Source of the DNA: an uncultured Lachnospiraceae bacterium
GTDB taxonomy: Bacteria; Bacillota; Clostridia; Lachnospirales; Lachnospiraceae
Length of the DNA: 37,835 nucleotides
Direction: 5' to 3'
NCBI GenBank assembly: GCA_910578885.1
Contig: CAJTSH010000030.1
Coordinates: forward strand, 1-37,835
Part shown: positions 1-8,825 of the stretch, piece by piece
How the letters are laid out: each line of letters opens with the position of its first letter
Numbering within the stretch: position 1 is the stretch's first letter
Position numbers and translations under genes: made by a program
Notes under the pieces: model-generated
Database searches by the model: none
Seen by the model: the letters and a program-made list of their open reading frames with translations, nothing else
Told to the model about the DNA's origin: nothing

Positions 1-54
1 GCTAGGTGGTGTGAGAGGTCGGCTAATCAACTAATGGTTAGCCTCCTACTCGAT
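1..54 (+). mobile_element. 3' end of a group II intron (domain VI), cut by the window edge
   Basis: Positions 14-50 fold as a domain VI-like hairpin: AGAGG plus GGCTAA on the 5' side pair with TTAGCC plus CCT-CT on the 3' side, leaving A48 bulged. This matches the branch-point adenosine of group II introns, which lies 7-8 nt before the 3' splice site. The CCTACTCGAT ending is typical of bacterial group II introns. If the intron ends at 54, A48 sits at position -7. Domain V and any reverse transcriptase would lie left of the window. The element is on the plus strand and lies against the 3' end of ahcY, so it does not break that gene. Structure and motif are seen; the family assignment is from memory of intron ends. 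Confidence 0.68.
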
Positions 55-79
55 TGACTGTTGTTGAAACAGATGCTTA

Positions 80-1327
80 TTAAACAGCGGAAGAATTCAG
101 GTATTCCTCCTGCTCTGGTGTGAGCTTGTCAATTTCTTTGCCAAGGAAACGGAGCTTTCGGACAGCCACTTCATTGTCTACCTCTTTTGGAACGACAATG
201 AGCTTTTCGTTCAATTCCTTTGCATGCTCTACCAGATATTTTGCGGAGAGCGCCTGAATGGCAAAGCTCATATCCATGATTTCAGCCGGATGCCCGTCGC
301 CGCAGGCGAGATTGACCAGACGTCCTTCGCCCAGCACGTAAATCCAACGCTCAGCGTCAATCTGATAGCCGATAATGTTCTGCCGCTGGTCAATGGTATC
401 AAGTGCAATCTCACGCAGACGTTTCATATCGATTTCTACGTCAAAATGTCCGGCGTTGCATAAAATAGCGCCGTTTTTCATCACTTTGAAATCTTCTTCC
501 GTAATAACATGCGCACATCCTGTAACTGTAACAAAGAAATCACCGACCTTAGCGGCTTCGTGCATTGGCATGACGTCGAACCCATCCATGACCGCTTCGA
601 TTGCCTTGATCGGGTCTACCTCGGTCACGATAACCCTTGCGCCCAATCCTTTGGCGCGCATTGCAACGCCCTTGCCGCACCAGCCGTATCCGGCAACGAC
701 GACAAACTTGCCGGCGACAATCAAATTCGTGGTACGGTTGATGCCGTCGAATACGGACTGCCCCGTACCGTAGCGGTTATCAAAAAGATGCTTGCAGTCG
801 GCGTTGTTTACCATAACCATTGGGAACCTGAGCTGTCCCTGCTTTGCCATAGCCATTAAGCGGATGATACCGGTCGTAGTTTCCTCGCAGCCGCCGATGA
901 CATACTGTAATTCATCGGTCAGTTTTGTGTGCAGCATATTCACTAAATCGCCGCCGTCGTCAATGATAATGTTGCAGTGGTTCTCCAGTACCTTTGCGAT
1001 ATGGTGGAAATATTCCTCCTCGGTGGAATTGTACCATGCAAAGACATTTAATCCTGCGCTTGCAAGCGCAGCGGCGACGTCATCCTGCGTAGACAGCGGG
1101 TTACTTCCCGTAATGAACATTTCTGCGCCGCCTGCGGCAAGAACTTTGCACAAATAAGCGGTTTTCGCTTCCAGATGAATGGAGAGCGCAATGCGGATTC
1201 CCGCAAAAGGCTGTTCCCTTGTAAAGTCCTCTTCCAGACTTCGGAGCAGCGGGCAGTTCTTGCGTACCCAGTCGATTTTATGTTCCCCGGATGGGGCAAG
1301 GTTGATATCTTTGATTTCGTAGCTCAT
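80..1327 (-). CDS. ahcY: Adenosylhomocysteinase (SAH hydrolase)
   Basis: Hydrolyses S-adenosylhomocysteine to adenosine and homocysteine, relieving product inhibition of methyltransferases in the cytosol. The 415-aa protein has the full family layout: an N-terminal substrate domain (SIHLEAKTA near residue 50, a DDGGD motif near 123), the NAD-binding Rossmann loop GYGWCGKG around residue 214, and a C-terminal segment that is shorter at its very end than in the eukaryotic form. The ATG at 1327 is preceded on the minus strand by AAGGAGG at good spacing. It is transcribed alone, divergent from the next gene. The downstream flank is occupied by the group II intron end, and no ahcY terminator is visible between them. 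Identification is firm. Confidence 0.97.
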   Translation of the reverse strand: MSYEIKDINLAPSGEHKIDWVRKNCPLLRSLEEDFTREQPFAGIRIALSIHLEAKTAYLCKVLAAGGAEMFITGSNPLSTQDDVAAALASAGLNVFAWYNSTEEEYFHHIAKVLENHCNIIIDDGGDLVNMLHTKLTDELQYVIGGCEETTTGIIRLMAMAKQGQLRFPMVMVNNADCKHLFDNRYGTGQSVFDGINRTTNLIVAGKFVVVAGYGWCGKGVAMRAKGLGARVIVTEVDPIKAIEAVMDGFDVMPMHEAAKVGDFFVTVTGCAHVITEEDFKVMKNGAILCNAGHFDVEIDMKRLREIALDTIDQRQNIIGYQIDAERWIYVLGEGRLVNLACGDGHPAEIMDMSFAIQALSAKYLVEHAKELNEKLIVVPKEVDNEVAVRKLRFLGKEIDKLTPEQEEYLNSSAV

Positions 1328-1382
1328 AAAAACCTCCTTGTCTTAATAAAAGCAGTTTAAATGCTGCCTGATTCTGTTAATT

Positions 1383-1411
1383 AATTTAACATATTTTGAA
1401 ACAGTGTACAA
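1383..1411 (-). promoter_or_regulatory. Putative sigma-A promoter of ahcY
   Basis: On the minus strand TTGTAC (1406-1411) is followed after 17 nt by TAAATT (1383-1388), with TG one base before the -10 (extended -10). It lies about 55 nt upstream of the ahcY start. The leader contains a short GCAG/CTGC hairpin followed by TTTTATT. I could not match it to a SAH or SAM riboswitch. Confidence 0.55.
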
Positions 1412-1448
1412 GCTTAATTCCGGTTGTATGGTTTTCTTGAGGTTGCGC

Positions 1449-1477
1449 TTGCCATATATTATGTTTTTGGTTATAAT
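1449..1477 (+). promoter_or_regulatory. Putative sigma-A promoter of the TPR/phosphatase-superfamily gene
   Basis: TTGCCA (1449-1454), a 17-nt spacer and a consensus TATAAT (1472-1477), 53 nt upstream of the chosen ATG. It is divergent from the ahcY promoter. Confidence 0.65.
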
Positions 1478-1530
1478 TAATCTGGTTGGTTAGCGTAATT
1501 TATACGCTTTTTGAAAGGAGAAAGTGTTTC

Positions 1531-4272
1531 ATGGACAATCCGGCAGAGCTTTATTATAAAAGAGGCATCAAATATTTTGAATTAGAACAATATGAACAGG
1601 CAGTTTCAGATTTGATTCAGGCTTATGAAATGGGATATGAACAGGATTTGATTTTGGAAAGTATTTACCAGTGTTTTATTCTGCCGAATGAGCAGGAATT
1701 CCGAAGCAATTATGAGCGGAACAGCAATGGATTTACGCAGCTTCCTTTTGAGGAATGTATTTTAGATTTTATTCCTGTATACGAAGACCGGTTTTATATT
1801 TTCAATCGGGAGGAGAAGAAATTTCAGGGGATGTTTGCTTTAGAGGAGGCGCCTGTACAGGGTAAGACATTCATACAGAGCAATATTTTATACACAGATG
1901 TGTGGGATATACGCGAAATACTGTCTGAAATGAAAGAAAATTTCCGAAGCGCAGTATACATACTCTTAGAGGAACTGGAACCGAAGTTTGCATCTTTTTT
2001 GAAGCTTGCCAATTTCCCGGAGCTGTATCTCAGAAATGTCCTTGTTTTTAAGAACGAAATGATATTACGCGCTTATCTGGAGCAATGCGAAAGATTCAAT
2101 CTGCCGCAGGAGATTATAGCGGACAATGCGGAAAAATATTCGAAGATTCTCTTTGAAGTTCATCAGAGACGGGTTCATAATCTGGTTGCAAATCAAATAA
2201 AAGCAGCAGAGTGGTTTATAGCTGAAAATGGAAATCATTTAAAGAGACAAATCAGCGGGGCAATACGGAAAGGGGAAGATGCAGAGGATTTAAAATGTTT
2301 GATAAAAGAGTATGAAACAAAATATCCGATGGATCTTGATTTATATGCAATAAAGGCATGGTATGAGTTTACGGTGGGGGAAACAGAGCTTGCATATAAT
2401 ATCATTCAAAAGGCATTGCGGAAAAATCCGTACTATTTTGCTGTCAATAGAATTGCACGTGTCCTGTGTGCCGCATCAAAGCGTTATGCTGAGGCAGTGA
2501 AGTATGACTCGATTGTGACGATGCTAAAGGACGTGTTTCCGCATCTTCCTGCCGTTGATTCATGGAAGGATGCGTTGATGGATCTGTTTAGGGCACAGCA
2601 CCGTTTATTTCTTGCACAGAAAGATGGAGGAAGAGCGGCGCAATGCCAGCAGGAAATTGAGCGTTTGGAGAGTCAGAGCTATATTGCGTTCGGGTTAAAT
2701 GACAACTGTTTTGGGCTGGGACGGGCCAGAAATCTTGTGGGGCATACATATGAAAATGCCTTTGGGGAAAGGTTTATTGCATTTTATAATGATAATCCCA
2801 CGTTGCTAATCAGACCAGAGAATCCTGCGCTATGGGCTGGCTGGACTACCTCTAAACTGGAATGTTTAGAGACCTTTCAGACAGAGCGTTTAATGCTAGA
2901 CAGCGAAGGGGAATATCTGCTTCCGATTGTGGAGACAGGAGACAAAAAGATGTTTCAATTTACGATGCCGGACGGTAAGAAAGTTACTTGCCGCAACAAG
3001 CAGAACTATCACTTTGAATATTACAGGATTCCGCCGGCAACGCTTTTGACGTCGGAATTGCCCCTGCGCATAGGAAAACCGATTCTTATAAAGCAAGATC
3101 CGGCAAAAAAGAAACTGGTTTTGAATATTTTTGTGGACGGAATTTCGCAAAAGGTTATTGAAGAAGAGAATTTTGCGGAAATTATGCCGTTTACGCATTC
3201 ATTTTTCTCAAAAGGGGTACACTGTACAAATGCATATTCTGCCGCAGAATGGACGTTGCCGTCGGTCGCTTCTTATGTGACAGGTACAAGTTCCGTGAAC
3301 CATATGCTAATTCAGAGAGACATTACAAATACACTGCCAGGAGATATTACGGTTTTGGCGGAATATTTTAAGGAACAGGGGTATCAGACTGCGAAAATAG
3401 ACGGTGACTGGCGCTCCAACCAGTCTTACGGATACGGACGCGGAGTAGACCGGATTCTGTACCAGCACCAATCTTTCGGAATGCGGGCGGAACAGGTGGT
3501 TGCGGATGTTCTTGAACATATGGAGCTGATGAAGGAGACAAATCAGTTTATCTGGATGTGTGCCGGAGACCTGCATGATATCGCTGACGGTCTTTTGTTA
3601 AGGCCATCCGTAAATGTAAGCATCCCGTTGGAAAATCAGGCAGTTGAAGATGCCGGGGAGACATCTGTGAAACAGCGTTATAGTGAAAATAAGCGAGCTG
3701 CCTATATAAAGCAAATGAAATATATAGACCGGTATCTCGAGATACTTTATCATTATATCGAGCAAAATTACACAGATGATGAAATTGTAGTCTCTCTTTT
3801 CGGAGATCACGGACAAGGCTATCTGGTTGGAGACGAGGAACATTTTCTGTCGGCTGGACGTACGAAAGTTGGCATGATGTTCCGGGGAGGAGGATATCAG
3901 GGAGGGGAATGCAGGGAAATTATTTCGGCTTGTGATTATCTTCCGATTTTATGTAAATTGGCAGGGATACCGTTAAAGGATGAAAAGATAGACGGTATCT
4001 TACCCGCTTTTTTTGGAGGAAAAAGCGAGCGTGAATATGCCATTACAGAAAGTATACATCTGGGCGATCCTTATCAGGCTGCGATTGTTTCAAAGGAGCA
4101 TGTATTCTATCTGATAGCGGAAGGACTGGTACAATATGACGGCAGATTTGAATTGGGGAAATATCAGTGTAAACTCATGGATAAAATGGGAAAGGAATGT
4201 TTGGAGCCGGAGCATATAGACTATTATTTCGATATCCTGATGCAGCATATAGGCAGTTTGCTGATTTACTAG
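1531..4272 (+). CDS. TPR protein fused to an alkaline-phosphatase-superfamily (sulfatase-like) domain
   Basis: A 913-aa protein; ATG 1531 is preferred because GAAAGGAG lies 10 nt upstream and a good promoter sits ahead of it. Residues 1-60 and about 260-400 look like TPR helices. From about residue 530 to 880 it has a hydrolase domain of the alkaline phosphatase superfamily: FVDG with metal ligand D536, EWTLPS with probable nucleophile T575, LFGDHGQ with D759/H760, and H771. The nucleophile position carries Thr, not the Cys of the CxPSR sulfatase motif, so phosphodiester or phosphotransfer chemistry is more likely than sulfate ester cleavage. No signal peptide or membrane segment is apparent, so it may be cytosolic. 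Similar large proteins in clostridia act on surface glycans, but the substrate here is unknown. Confidence 0.75.
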   Translation: MDNPAELYYKRGIKYFELEQYEQAVSDLIQAYEMGYEQDLILESIYQCFILPNEQEFRSNYERNSNGFTQLPFEECILDFIPVYEDRFYIFNREEKKFQGMFALEEAPVQGKTFIQSNILYTDVWDIREILSEMKENFRSAVYILLEELEPKFASFLKLANFPELYLRNVLVFKNEMILRAYLEQCERFNLPQEIIADNAEKYSKILFEVHQRRVHNLVANQIKAAEWFIAENGNHLKRQISGAIRKGEDAEDLKCLIKEYETKYPMDLDLYAIKAWYEFTVGETELAYNIIQKALRKNPYYFAVNRIARVLCAASKRYAEAVKYDSIVTMLKDVFPHLPAVDSWKDALMDLFRAQHRLFLAQKDGGRAAQCQQEIERLESQSYIAFGLNDNCFGLGRARNLVGHTYENAFGERFIAFYNDNPTLLIRPENPALWAGWTTSKLECLETFQTERLMLDSEGEYLLPIVETGDKKMFQFTMPDGKKVTCRNKQNYHFEYYRIPPATLLTSELPLRIGKPILIKQDPAKKKLVLNIFVDGISQKVIEEENFAEIMPFTHSFFSKGVHCTNAYSAAEWTLPSVASYVTGTSSVNHMLIQRDITNTLPGDITVLAEYFKEQGYQTAKIDGDWRSNQSYGYGRGVDRILYQHQSFGMRAEQVVADVLEHMELMKETNQFIWMCAGDLHDIADGLLLRPSVNVSIPLENQAVEDAGETSVKQRYSENKRAAYIKQMKYIDRYLEILYHYIEQNYTDDEIVVSLFGDHGQGYLVGDEEHFLSAGRTKVGMMFRGGGYQGGECREIISACDYLPILCKLAGIPLKDEKIDGILPAFFGGKSEREYAITESIHLGDPYQAAIVSKEHVFYLIAEGLVQYDGRFELGKYQCKLMDKMGKECLEPEHIDYYFDILMQHIGSLLIY

Positions 4273-4322
4273 GCACAGTGGCTTAACAACAGGGATTTTA
4301 AAGAGTGGCTATGGGGGAAACG

Positions 4323-4652
4323 ATGAATCTGATTGAAATGTTGGACTGGTTATTGGAAAACATAGTGGAAATTTTTATTGTGGTCTTTGAGCTGATCGGC
4401 GTCGGCATTATCGTGGCGTCCGGCGTGCGGGGCTTCTGGGAATATGTGCGCAGGAAGCCGCAGACGAAGCTGAATCTTGCGCAGGGACTTGCAATGGGAC
4501 TGGAATTTAAAATGGGAAGCGAAATCCTAAGGACGGTAGTGGTAAGGGGGTGGACAGAAATTGCAACGGTGGCGGGGATTATTGCGCTGCGCGCTGCACT
4601 CACATTTCTGATACACTGGGAAATCAAGCAGGAACAGGAAAAAGAAGAATGA
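4323..4652 (+). CDS. Small membrane protein, DUF1622-like
   Basis: A 109-aa protein from ATG 4323 (preceded by GGGGGAA); GTG 4305 or ATG 4311 would add four to six residues. It has an N-terminal hydrophobic helix (VEIFIVVFELIGVGIIVASG), a basic linker (WEYVRRKP), then a second hydrophobic stretch near residues 68-90, and a charged tail. The pattern of an LNLAQGLAMGLEFKMGSEIL segment between two helices matches the DUF1622 family of bacterial inner-membrane proteins, whose role is unknown. The stop overlaps the ATG of the HAD remnant (ATGA), so the two were translationally coupled. Confidence 0.7.
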   Translation: MNLIEMLDWLLENIVEIFIVVFELIGVGIIVASGVRGFWEYVRRKPQTKLNLAQGLAMGLEFKMGSEILRTVVVRGWTEIATVAGIIALRAALTFLIHWEIKQEQEKEE

Positions 4653-4928
4653 GAAATACGGATTATCAAATGATTGTTTTGGATATAGACGGAACATTGA
4701 CGAATTCCTATAAGGTGATTTGGAATGCAGCGGGAGCAGATGATATGCTGTGGGGATGGATTTAATGATACCTCAATGATAAAATTTGCGGGTCTTGGCG
4801 TTGCGATGGGGAATGCGCAGGAAGAAGTAAAAGCGGAGGCAGACTATATTACTTCATCCAATGATGAAGATGGAATTGTACAGGTAATCGAAAGATTTCT
4901 GTTACAGAAGAGAAGGGACACGGAATGA
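4649..4928 (+). pseudogene. Cof-type HAD phosphatase remnant with internal deletion
   Basis: The first frame (4649-4765) begins with the HAD motif I, VLDIDGTLTNS, and then runs to a stop after 38 codons. A second frame overlapping it (from about 4722 to 4928) encodes the C-terminal motif of the same family: REQMICCGDGFNDTSMI followed by AGLGVAMGNA. A complete Cof-type HAD-IIB phosphatase has about 265-280 residues, so roughly 180 codons of the middle (motifs II/III and the cap) are missing, and the two parts are out of frame at a junction near 4718-4724. The start overlaps the upstream gene by 4 nt. The reading frames are seen directly; loss of function is inferred. Confidence 0.85.
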
Positions 4929-4943
4929 AGCCGTGTCTTTTTT
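4917..4943 (+). terminator. Rho-independent terminator after the HAD remnant
   Basis: GACACGG (4917-4923), 7-nt loop, CCGTGTC (4931-4937), then six T. The remnant's stop codon lies in the loop. Confidence 0.85.
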
Positions 4944-4983
4944 CATAGGATAAAACGAAGAAAGCTCCCAGGAAGAGAAGAGA

Positions 4984-7194
4984 ATGAAGAAGGAAATGCC
5001 GTTGAGCCGTTTAGAGCCGGGAGTTACCGCTTATGTGAGCCGCATTGAGGCAAGGGGAGGAATCCGAAGCCGCCTTTTGGAGCTGGGGCTGACGGAAGGG
5101 ACGATGGTAGAGTGCGTTGGAAGAAGTCCGGGGGGAGATCCGGCGGCTTACCGTATACGCGGAGCGATTGTAGCAATCCGGGATGCAGATGCCGCAGGAA
5201 TTTTCGTGGAAGGAGAGAGCGGGGATATTTTGACAATTGCGCTTGCAGGAAATCCCAATGTCGGAAAAAGCACTATATTTAACGGACTGACAGGAATGAA
5301 GCAGCATACCGGAAACTGGGCGGGAAAGACGGTGGGAAATACATGGGGAATCTGCCGGTGCGGAGGGAGTGATTATCGGATTGTAGACGTTCCGGGAATT
5401 TACTCCCTGCAAGGTGGTTTGGCGGAAGAGAAAACAGCCGGGGATTTGATTTGTTCGGGCGACGCTGATGCGGTTCTGGTTGTGTGTGATGCGACCTGTC
5501 TGGAGCGAAATCTGAATCTGGCGCTTCAGATCATTGAGACGGGACAGAAGGTTCTTGTGTTGGTAAATCTGATGGATGAGGCGGTGAGGAAGGGAATTCT
5601 GGTGGACAAAGAGGAATTGGAGAAGCAGTTGGGGGTTCCGGTTCTGGCTGTCTGCGCAAAGAAAAGAGATAATATCCGCCGGATTCGGGAATTTTTAAGC
5701 GGGCAGATGAAAAGCGGCTGTGAGAGGAAGGGGAGAAGCGTGGAGTATCCTGGGGAGATAGAGGCCGCAATCCGGCAGATTGAAAAAGGGGAGCCGGAAG
5801 AAGCTGAAAATAAGCTGCCGGCAGCCAGATGGCGGGCAATAGAAGCCTTGTGGTTGAACGGGGAAGAATGGAGGGAGCAGATTGTCAAATGCCGGATGGA
5901 TACGGCGGAGCAAATTCAAAAGCATGCAGTAACCTATCAATCCGTCTGCCCTGACAGAAAAGACAGAAAGCTGGATAAAATTCTGACGGGAAAATGGAGC
6001 GGCTATCCGATTATGATTCTGTTTCTGATATTTGTGCTCTATTTGACCATTGCCGGCGCAAACTACCCTTCGGAGCTTTTGACGCAGGGATTTTATTGGA
6101 TACAGGAGCGGCTCATGCAGATTGCCGTATATCTGCATGTGCCGGATTGGCTGAGAGGGCTGTTGATAGACGGGATTTATCGTGTCCTGACCTGGGTAGT
6201 CGCCGTCATGCTGCCTCCTATGGCAATTTTTTTCCCGCTGTTTACGCTGTTGGAGGATGTGGGTTATTTACCGAGGATTGCATATAATCTGGATAAGACC
6301 TGTCAGAAATGTCATGCATGTGGAAAACAGGCGTTGACGATGGCGATGGGCTTTGGCTGCAATGCGGTCGGCGTAACCGGCTGCCGTATCATTGATTCGC
6401 CGAAAGAAAGAATGATAGCCATTCTTACCAACAATTTTGTGCCATGCAATGGAAGATTTCCCACATTGATTACAATCCTTATGATATTTTTAATCGGAGG
6501 ATACGGTACAAATGGGGGAAGCGCATTTCTGGCGGCTCTGTTTTTGGCAGGAATGATATTGTTCGGGATTGCAATGGCATTTCTTGTATCCCGTCTCTTA
6601 TCTGCGACAGTATTAAAGGGAATGCCGTCTGCGTTTGTGCTGGAACTGCCGCCTTACCGCAGACCGGAGCTCGGAAGGGTCATTGTCCGTTCTGTCTTTG
6701 ACCGGACCTTGTTTGTGTTAGGGCGGGCTGTAGCTGTTGCGGCGCCCGCCGGGGCTGTAATCTGGCTGCTTGCCAATATAACTGTGGGAGAACATACTTT
6801 GTTAGGAAGTCTTTCTGTTCTGTTAGATCCCTTTGCAAGACAGCTCGGGCTGGACGGAGCTATATTGCTGGCGTTTATCCTTGGGTTCCCGGCAAATGAA
6901 ATTGTAATACCGATTACGGTCATGATTTATATGGAACAGGGAAGCCTCTTAGAGACAGGAAGTCTGACGGAATTAAAGCTGCTTTTGGAGGCAAACGGCT
7001 GGACGACGGTAACGGCGGTCTGCGTCATGCTTTTTTCACTGATGCATTGGCCTTGTTCCACGACAATGCTGACGATAAAAAAAGAGACAGGGAGTGTCCG
7101 TTTTACCCTGCTTGCTTTTTTGCTTCCTATGATTGTGGGAATTTTCTGGTGTTTTCTGATTTCGCATATGGCATCTTTCTTTGGCATATTTTGA
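4984..7194 (+). CDS. feoB: Ferrous iron transporter, FeoA-FeoB fusion
   Basis: Imports Fe2+ across the cytoplasmic membrane, fitting an anaerobe rich in Fe-S proteins. The 736-aa chain starts with an SH3-like FeoA domain (about 1-80; LGLTEGTMVECV), then the FeoB G domain with G1 GNPNVGKST (K95), G3 DVPGIYSL and G4 NLMD. A helical guanine-dissociation-inhibitor-like segment (about 235-335) follows, then the membrane core from about residue 340 with gate motifs such as MAMGFGCNAVGVTGCRI and FVPCNGRFPTL. FeoA is usually a separate small protein; fusions are known in Firmicutes. The ATG has a purine-rich GGAAGAGAAGAGA upstream. No Fur box was identified. No FeoC is seen downstream. Confidence 0.96.
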   Translation: MKKEMPLSRLEPGVTAYVSRIEARGGIRSRLLELGLTEGTMVECVGRSPGGDPAAYRIRGAIVAIRDADAAGIFVEGESGDILTIALAGNPNVGKSTIFNGLTGMKQHTGNWAGKTVGNTWGICRCGGSDYRIVDVPGIYSLQGGLAEEKTAGDLICSGDADAVLVVCDATCLERNLNLALQIIETGQKVLVLVNLMDEAVRKGILVDKEELEKQLGVPVLAVCAKKRDNIRRIREFLSGQMKSGCERKGRSVEYPGEIEAAIRQIEKGEPEEAENKLPAARWRAIEALWLNGEEWREQIVKCRMDTAEQIQKHAVTYQSVCPDRKDRKLDKILTGKWSGYPIMILFLIFVLYLTIAGANYPSELLTQGFYWIQERLMQIAVYLHVPDWLRGLLIDGIYRVLTWVVAVMLPPMAIFFPLFTLLEDVGYLPRIAYNLDKTCQKCHACGKQALTMAMGFGCNAVGVTGCRIIDSPKERMIAILTNNFVPCNGRFPTLITILMIFLIGGYGTNGGSAFLAALFLAGMILFGIAMAFLVSRLLSATVLKGMPSAFVLELPPYRRPELGRVIVRSVFDRTLFVLGRAVAVAAPAGAVIWLLANITVGEHTLLGSLSVLLDPFARQLGLDGAILLAFILGFPANEIVIPITVMIYMEQGSLLETGSLTELKLLLEANGWTTVTAVCVMLFSLMHWPCSTTMLTIKKETGSVRFTLLAFLLPMIVGIFWCFLISHMASFFGIF

Positions 7195-7245
7195 AAAATA
7201 TGGATTTGTTTCTAAAAAAAATTGTTGAAATTGCACGAAAAATGA

Positions 7246-7274
7246 TTGACAAGCAAAGCAAAAAGGTACAATAT
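7246..7274 (+). promoter_or_regulatory. Putative sigma-A promoter of the chemoreceptor gene
   Basis: Consensus TTGACA (7246-7251) followed by CAATAT at 17 nt (7269-7274), or by TACAAT at 15 nt (7267-7272). It lies 40 nt before the ATG at 7314, which has GGAGG upstream. Confidence 0.6.
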
Positions 7275-7313
7275 TATAAGTATGTAAATACATAAAATGG
7301 AGGTAGTTTTACA

Positions 7314-8741
7314 ATGGCATTAAGTGGAAAAAAATACGGCGGTTATGTGAAATCAGTGGCAGAAATGAAGGCTGTAGATTACTCCAAGGCAACACCAGAG
7401 ATCAAAGAAGTGTATGAGAGACTGCAGACGGGGAGAAAGCAGTTAGAAGAGATATTAGCAAAAAATTTAAAAGCAGTTATGCAGATTAGCTCCATAGACC
7501 TGACTTTGGATACGGAAGTAAAGGAAATGGAGGAGATATCCGCTAAGGTTGCAGAATCAACACAGTATATTCATCAGGCGGCTGCACAGACTACAATGGT
7601 AGCAGGAGAAGTGGCAAAGGCGCATGAGGGGCTGACGAATACGATTGTGGAAGCATCCGGTGAGACAGAGACTGTATACGATAAAATAAGAGACGGGCAG
7701 CAGCAGTTGACGGAAATCAGAAGTCTTTCCACATCTACGATAGAAGAATCCAAGAATATGGAGCGGGATATGGATGAGCTGCTGGATGTTATTCAGCATA
7801 TGAATGAAGTGATTTCCGGTATTACCGCTATCTCCGATCAGACGAATCTGCTCGCGTTGAACGCATCCATTGAGGCGGCAAGAGCAGGAGAGGCAGGCCG
7901 CGGATTTGCAGTTGTAGCGGAAGAAATCCGTCAGCTTGCAGAGCAGACCAAGCAGTTGACAGGAAATATGGGGGATTTTGTAGAAGGTATCCGAGGGGCT
8001 TCCCAGAAGAGTTCCAGCAGCGTGTCCGGTACTATTGAAGCATTGGGAAATATCAATGAGAAGATTAATCTGGTCTGGAAAATCAACGAGGAGAATCAGC
8101 AGAGCCTTGGAAGAATTACGGACTCCATCAGTTCTCTGGCAGCGGTAAGTGAGGAAATCAGCAGCTCTACCGATGAATTAGAGAATCAGGCGTCAAAGAT
8201 CGAAGAGCAGTGCGAGGGTCTAAAAGGAGATGCAGCAAAGCTTCAGAGAGTCAATTCCTTTTTAGAAAGCGTAGTTTCACCGATTATGGAAACAGAGACG
8301 ACATTGGATGAAGCGGTAAAGCTTATGGGACAGATGGGCAAAGATGCTTTCTACAGTTTGGATAACAGGGATTTTGTAAGTTATATCGAGAGTGGAATAG
8401 GGGCTCATGAGAACTGGCTGACAGCGCTCAAAGATATGGTAGATGCACAGGAGATTCGTCCGCTTCAGTTAGATGCTGCCAAGTGCGGATTTGGGCATTT
8501 CTACTATGCGATGGAGCCGCAGAGTGAAGAAGTGAAACAGATTTGGCGCATAATAGGTGAAAAGCATAAGGCATTTCATGGATATGGTTCGCGTGTGACA
8601 AAGGCACTGTTTGATGAAAATTATGGGGAGGCCCAGAAAATCTATGCAGAGGCAGAAAGTCATTCCACAGACTTACTGGCAGACTTAAAGAAACTGAAAG
8701 AGACTGTAGCGAATTTAACGCAGCAGCAGAGACGTTTCTAA
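7314..8741 (+). CDS. Soluble methyl-accepting chemotaxis protein with C-terminal CZB domain
   Basis: A 475-aa chemoreceptor with no membrane segment and no periplasmic domain, so it signals from the cytoplasm. Most of the chain is coiled coil. The conserved CheA/CheW-contact tip reads AISDQTNLLALNASIEAARA near residues 170-190 and continues GEAGRGFAVVAEEIRQLAE. Residues about 355-450 form a chemoreceptor zinc-binding (CZB) domain: HENW, KCGFGHFYY and KHKAFHGYG supply the His-Cys-His-His zinc site. CZB domains in other bacteria sense zinc or oxidants through the zinc-bound Cys. There are no che or flagellar genes nearby, so its partner kinase must be elsewhere. ATG 7314 has GGAGG at 8-9 nt. 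Confidence 0.93.
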   Translation: MALSGKKYGGYVKSVAEMKAVDYSKATPEIKEVYERLQTGRKQLEEILAKNLKAVMQISSIDLTLDTEVKEMEEISAKVAESTQYIHQAAAQTTMVAGEVAKAHEGLTNTIVEASGETETVYDKIRDGQQQLTEIRSLSTSTIEESKNMERDMDELLDVIQHMNEVISGITAISDQTNLLALNASIEAARAGEAGRGFAVVAEEIRQLAEQTKQLTGNMGDFVEGIRGASQKSSSSVSGTIEALGNINEKINLVWKINEENQQSLGRITDSISSLAAVSEEISSSTDELENQASKIEEQCEGLKGDAAKLQRVNSFLESVVSPIMETETTLDEAVKLMGQMGKDAFYSLDNRDFVSYIESGIGAHENWLTALKDMVDAQEIRPLQLDAAKCGFGHFYYAMEPQSEEVKQIWRIIGEKHKAFHGYGSRVTKALFDENYGEAQKIYAEAESHSTDLLADLKKLKETVANLTQQQRRF

Positions 8742-8825
8742 GATAAAAATACGTTTTTGTTTCGCGCGAAGAGTGAATGGGAAAGTGCCGGATGCCTCGT
8801 ACAATTACAGAAAGGACATACAGCA

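Noticed and set aside
1328..1440. Possible SAM or SAH riboswitch ahead of ahcY
   Set aside because: The leader is short and AT-rich; none of the conserved helices or loops of these riboswitches can be matched.
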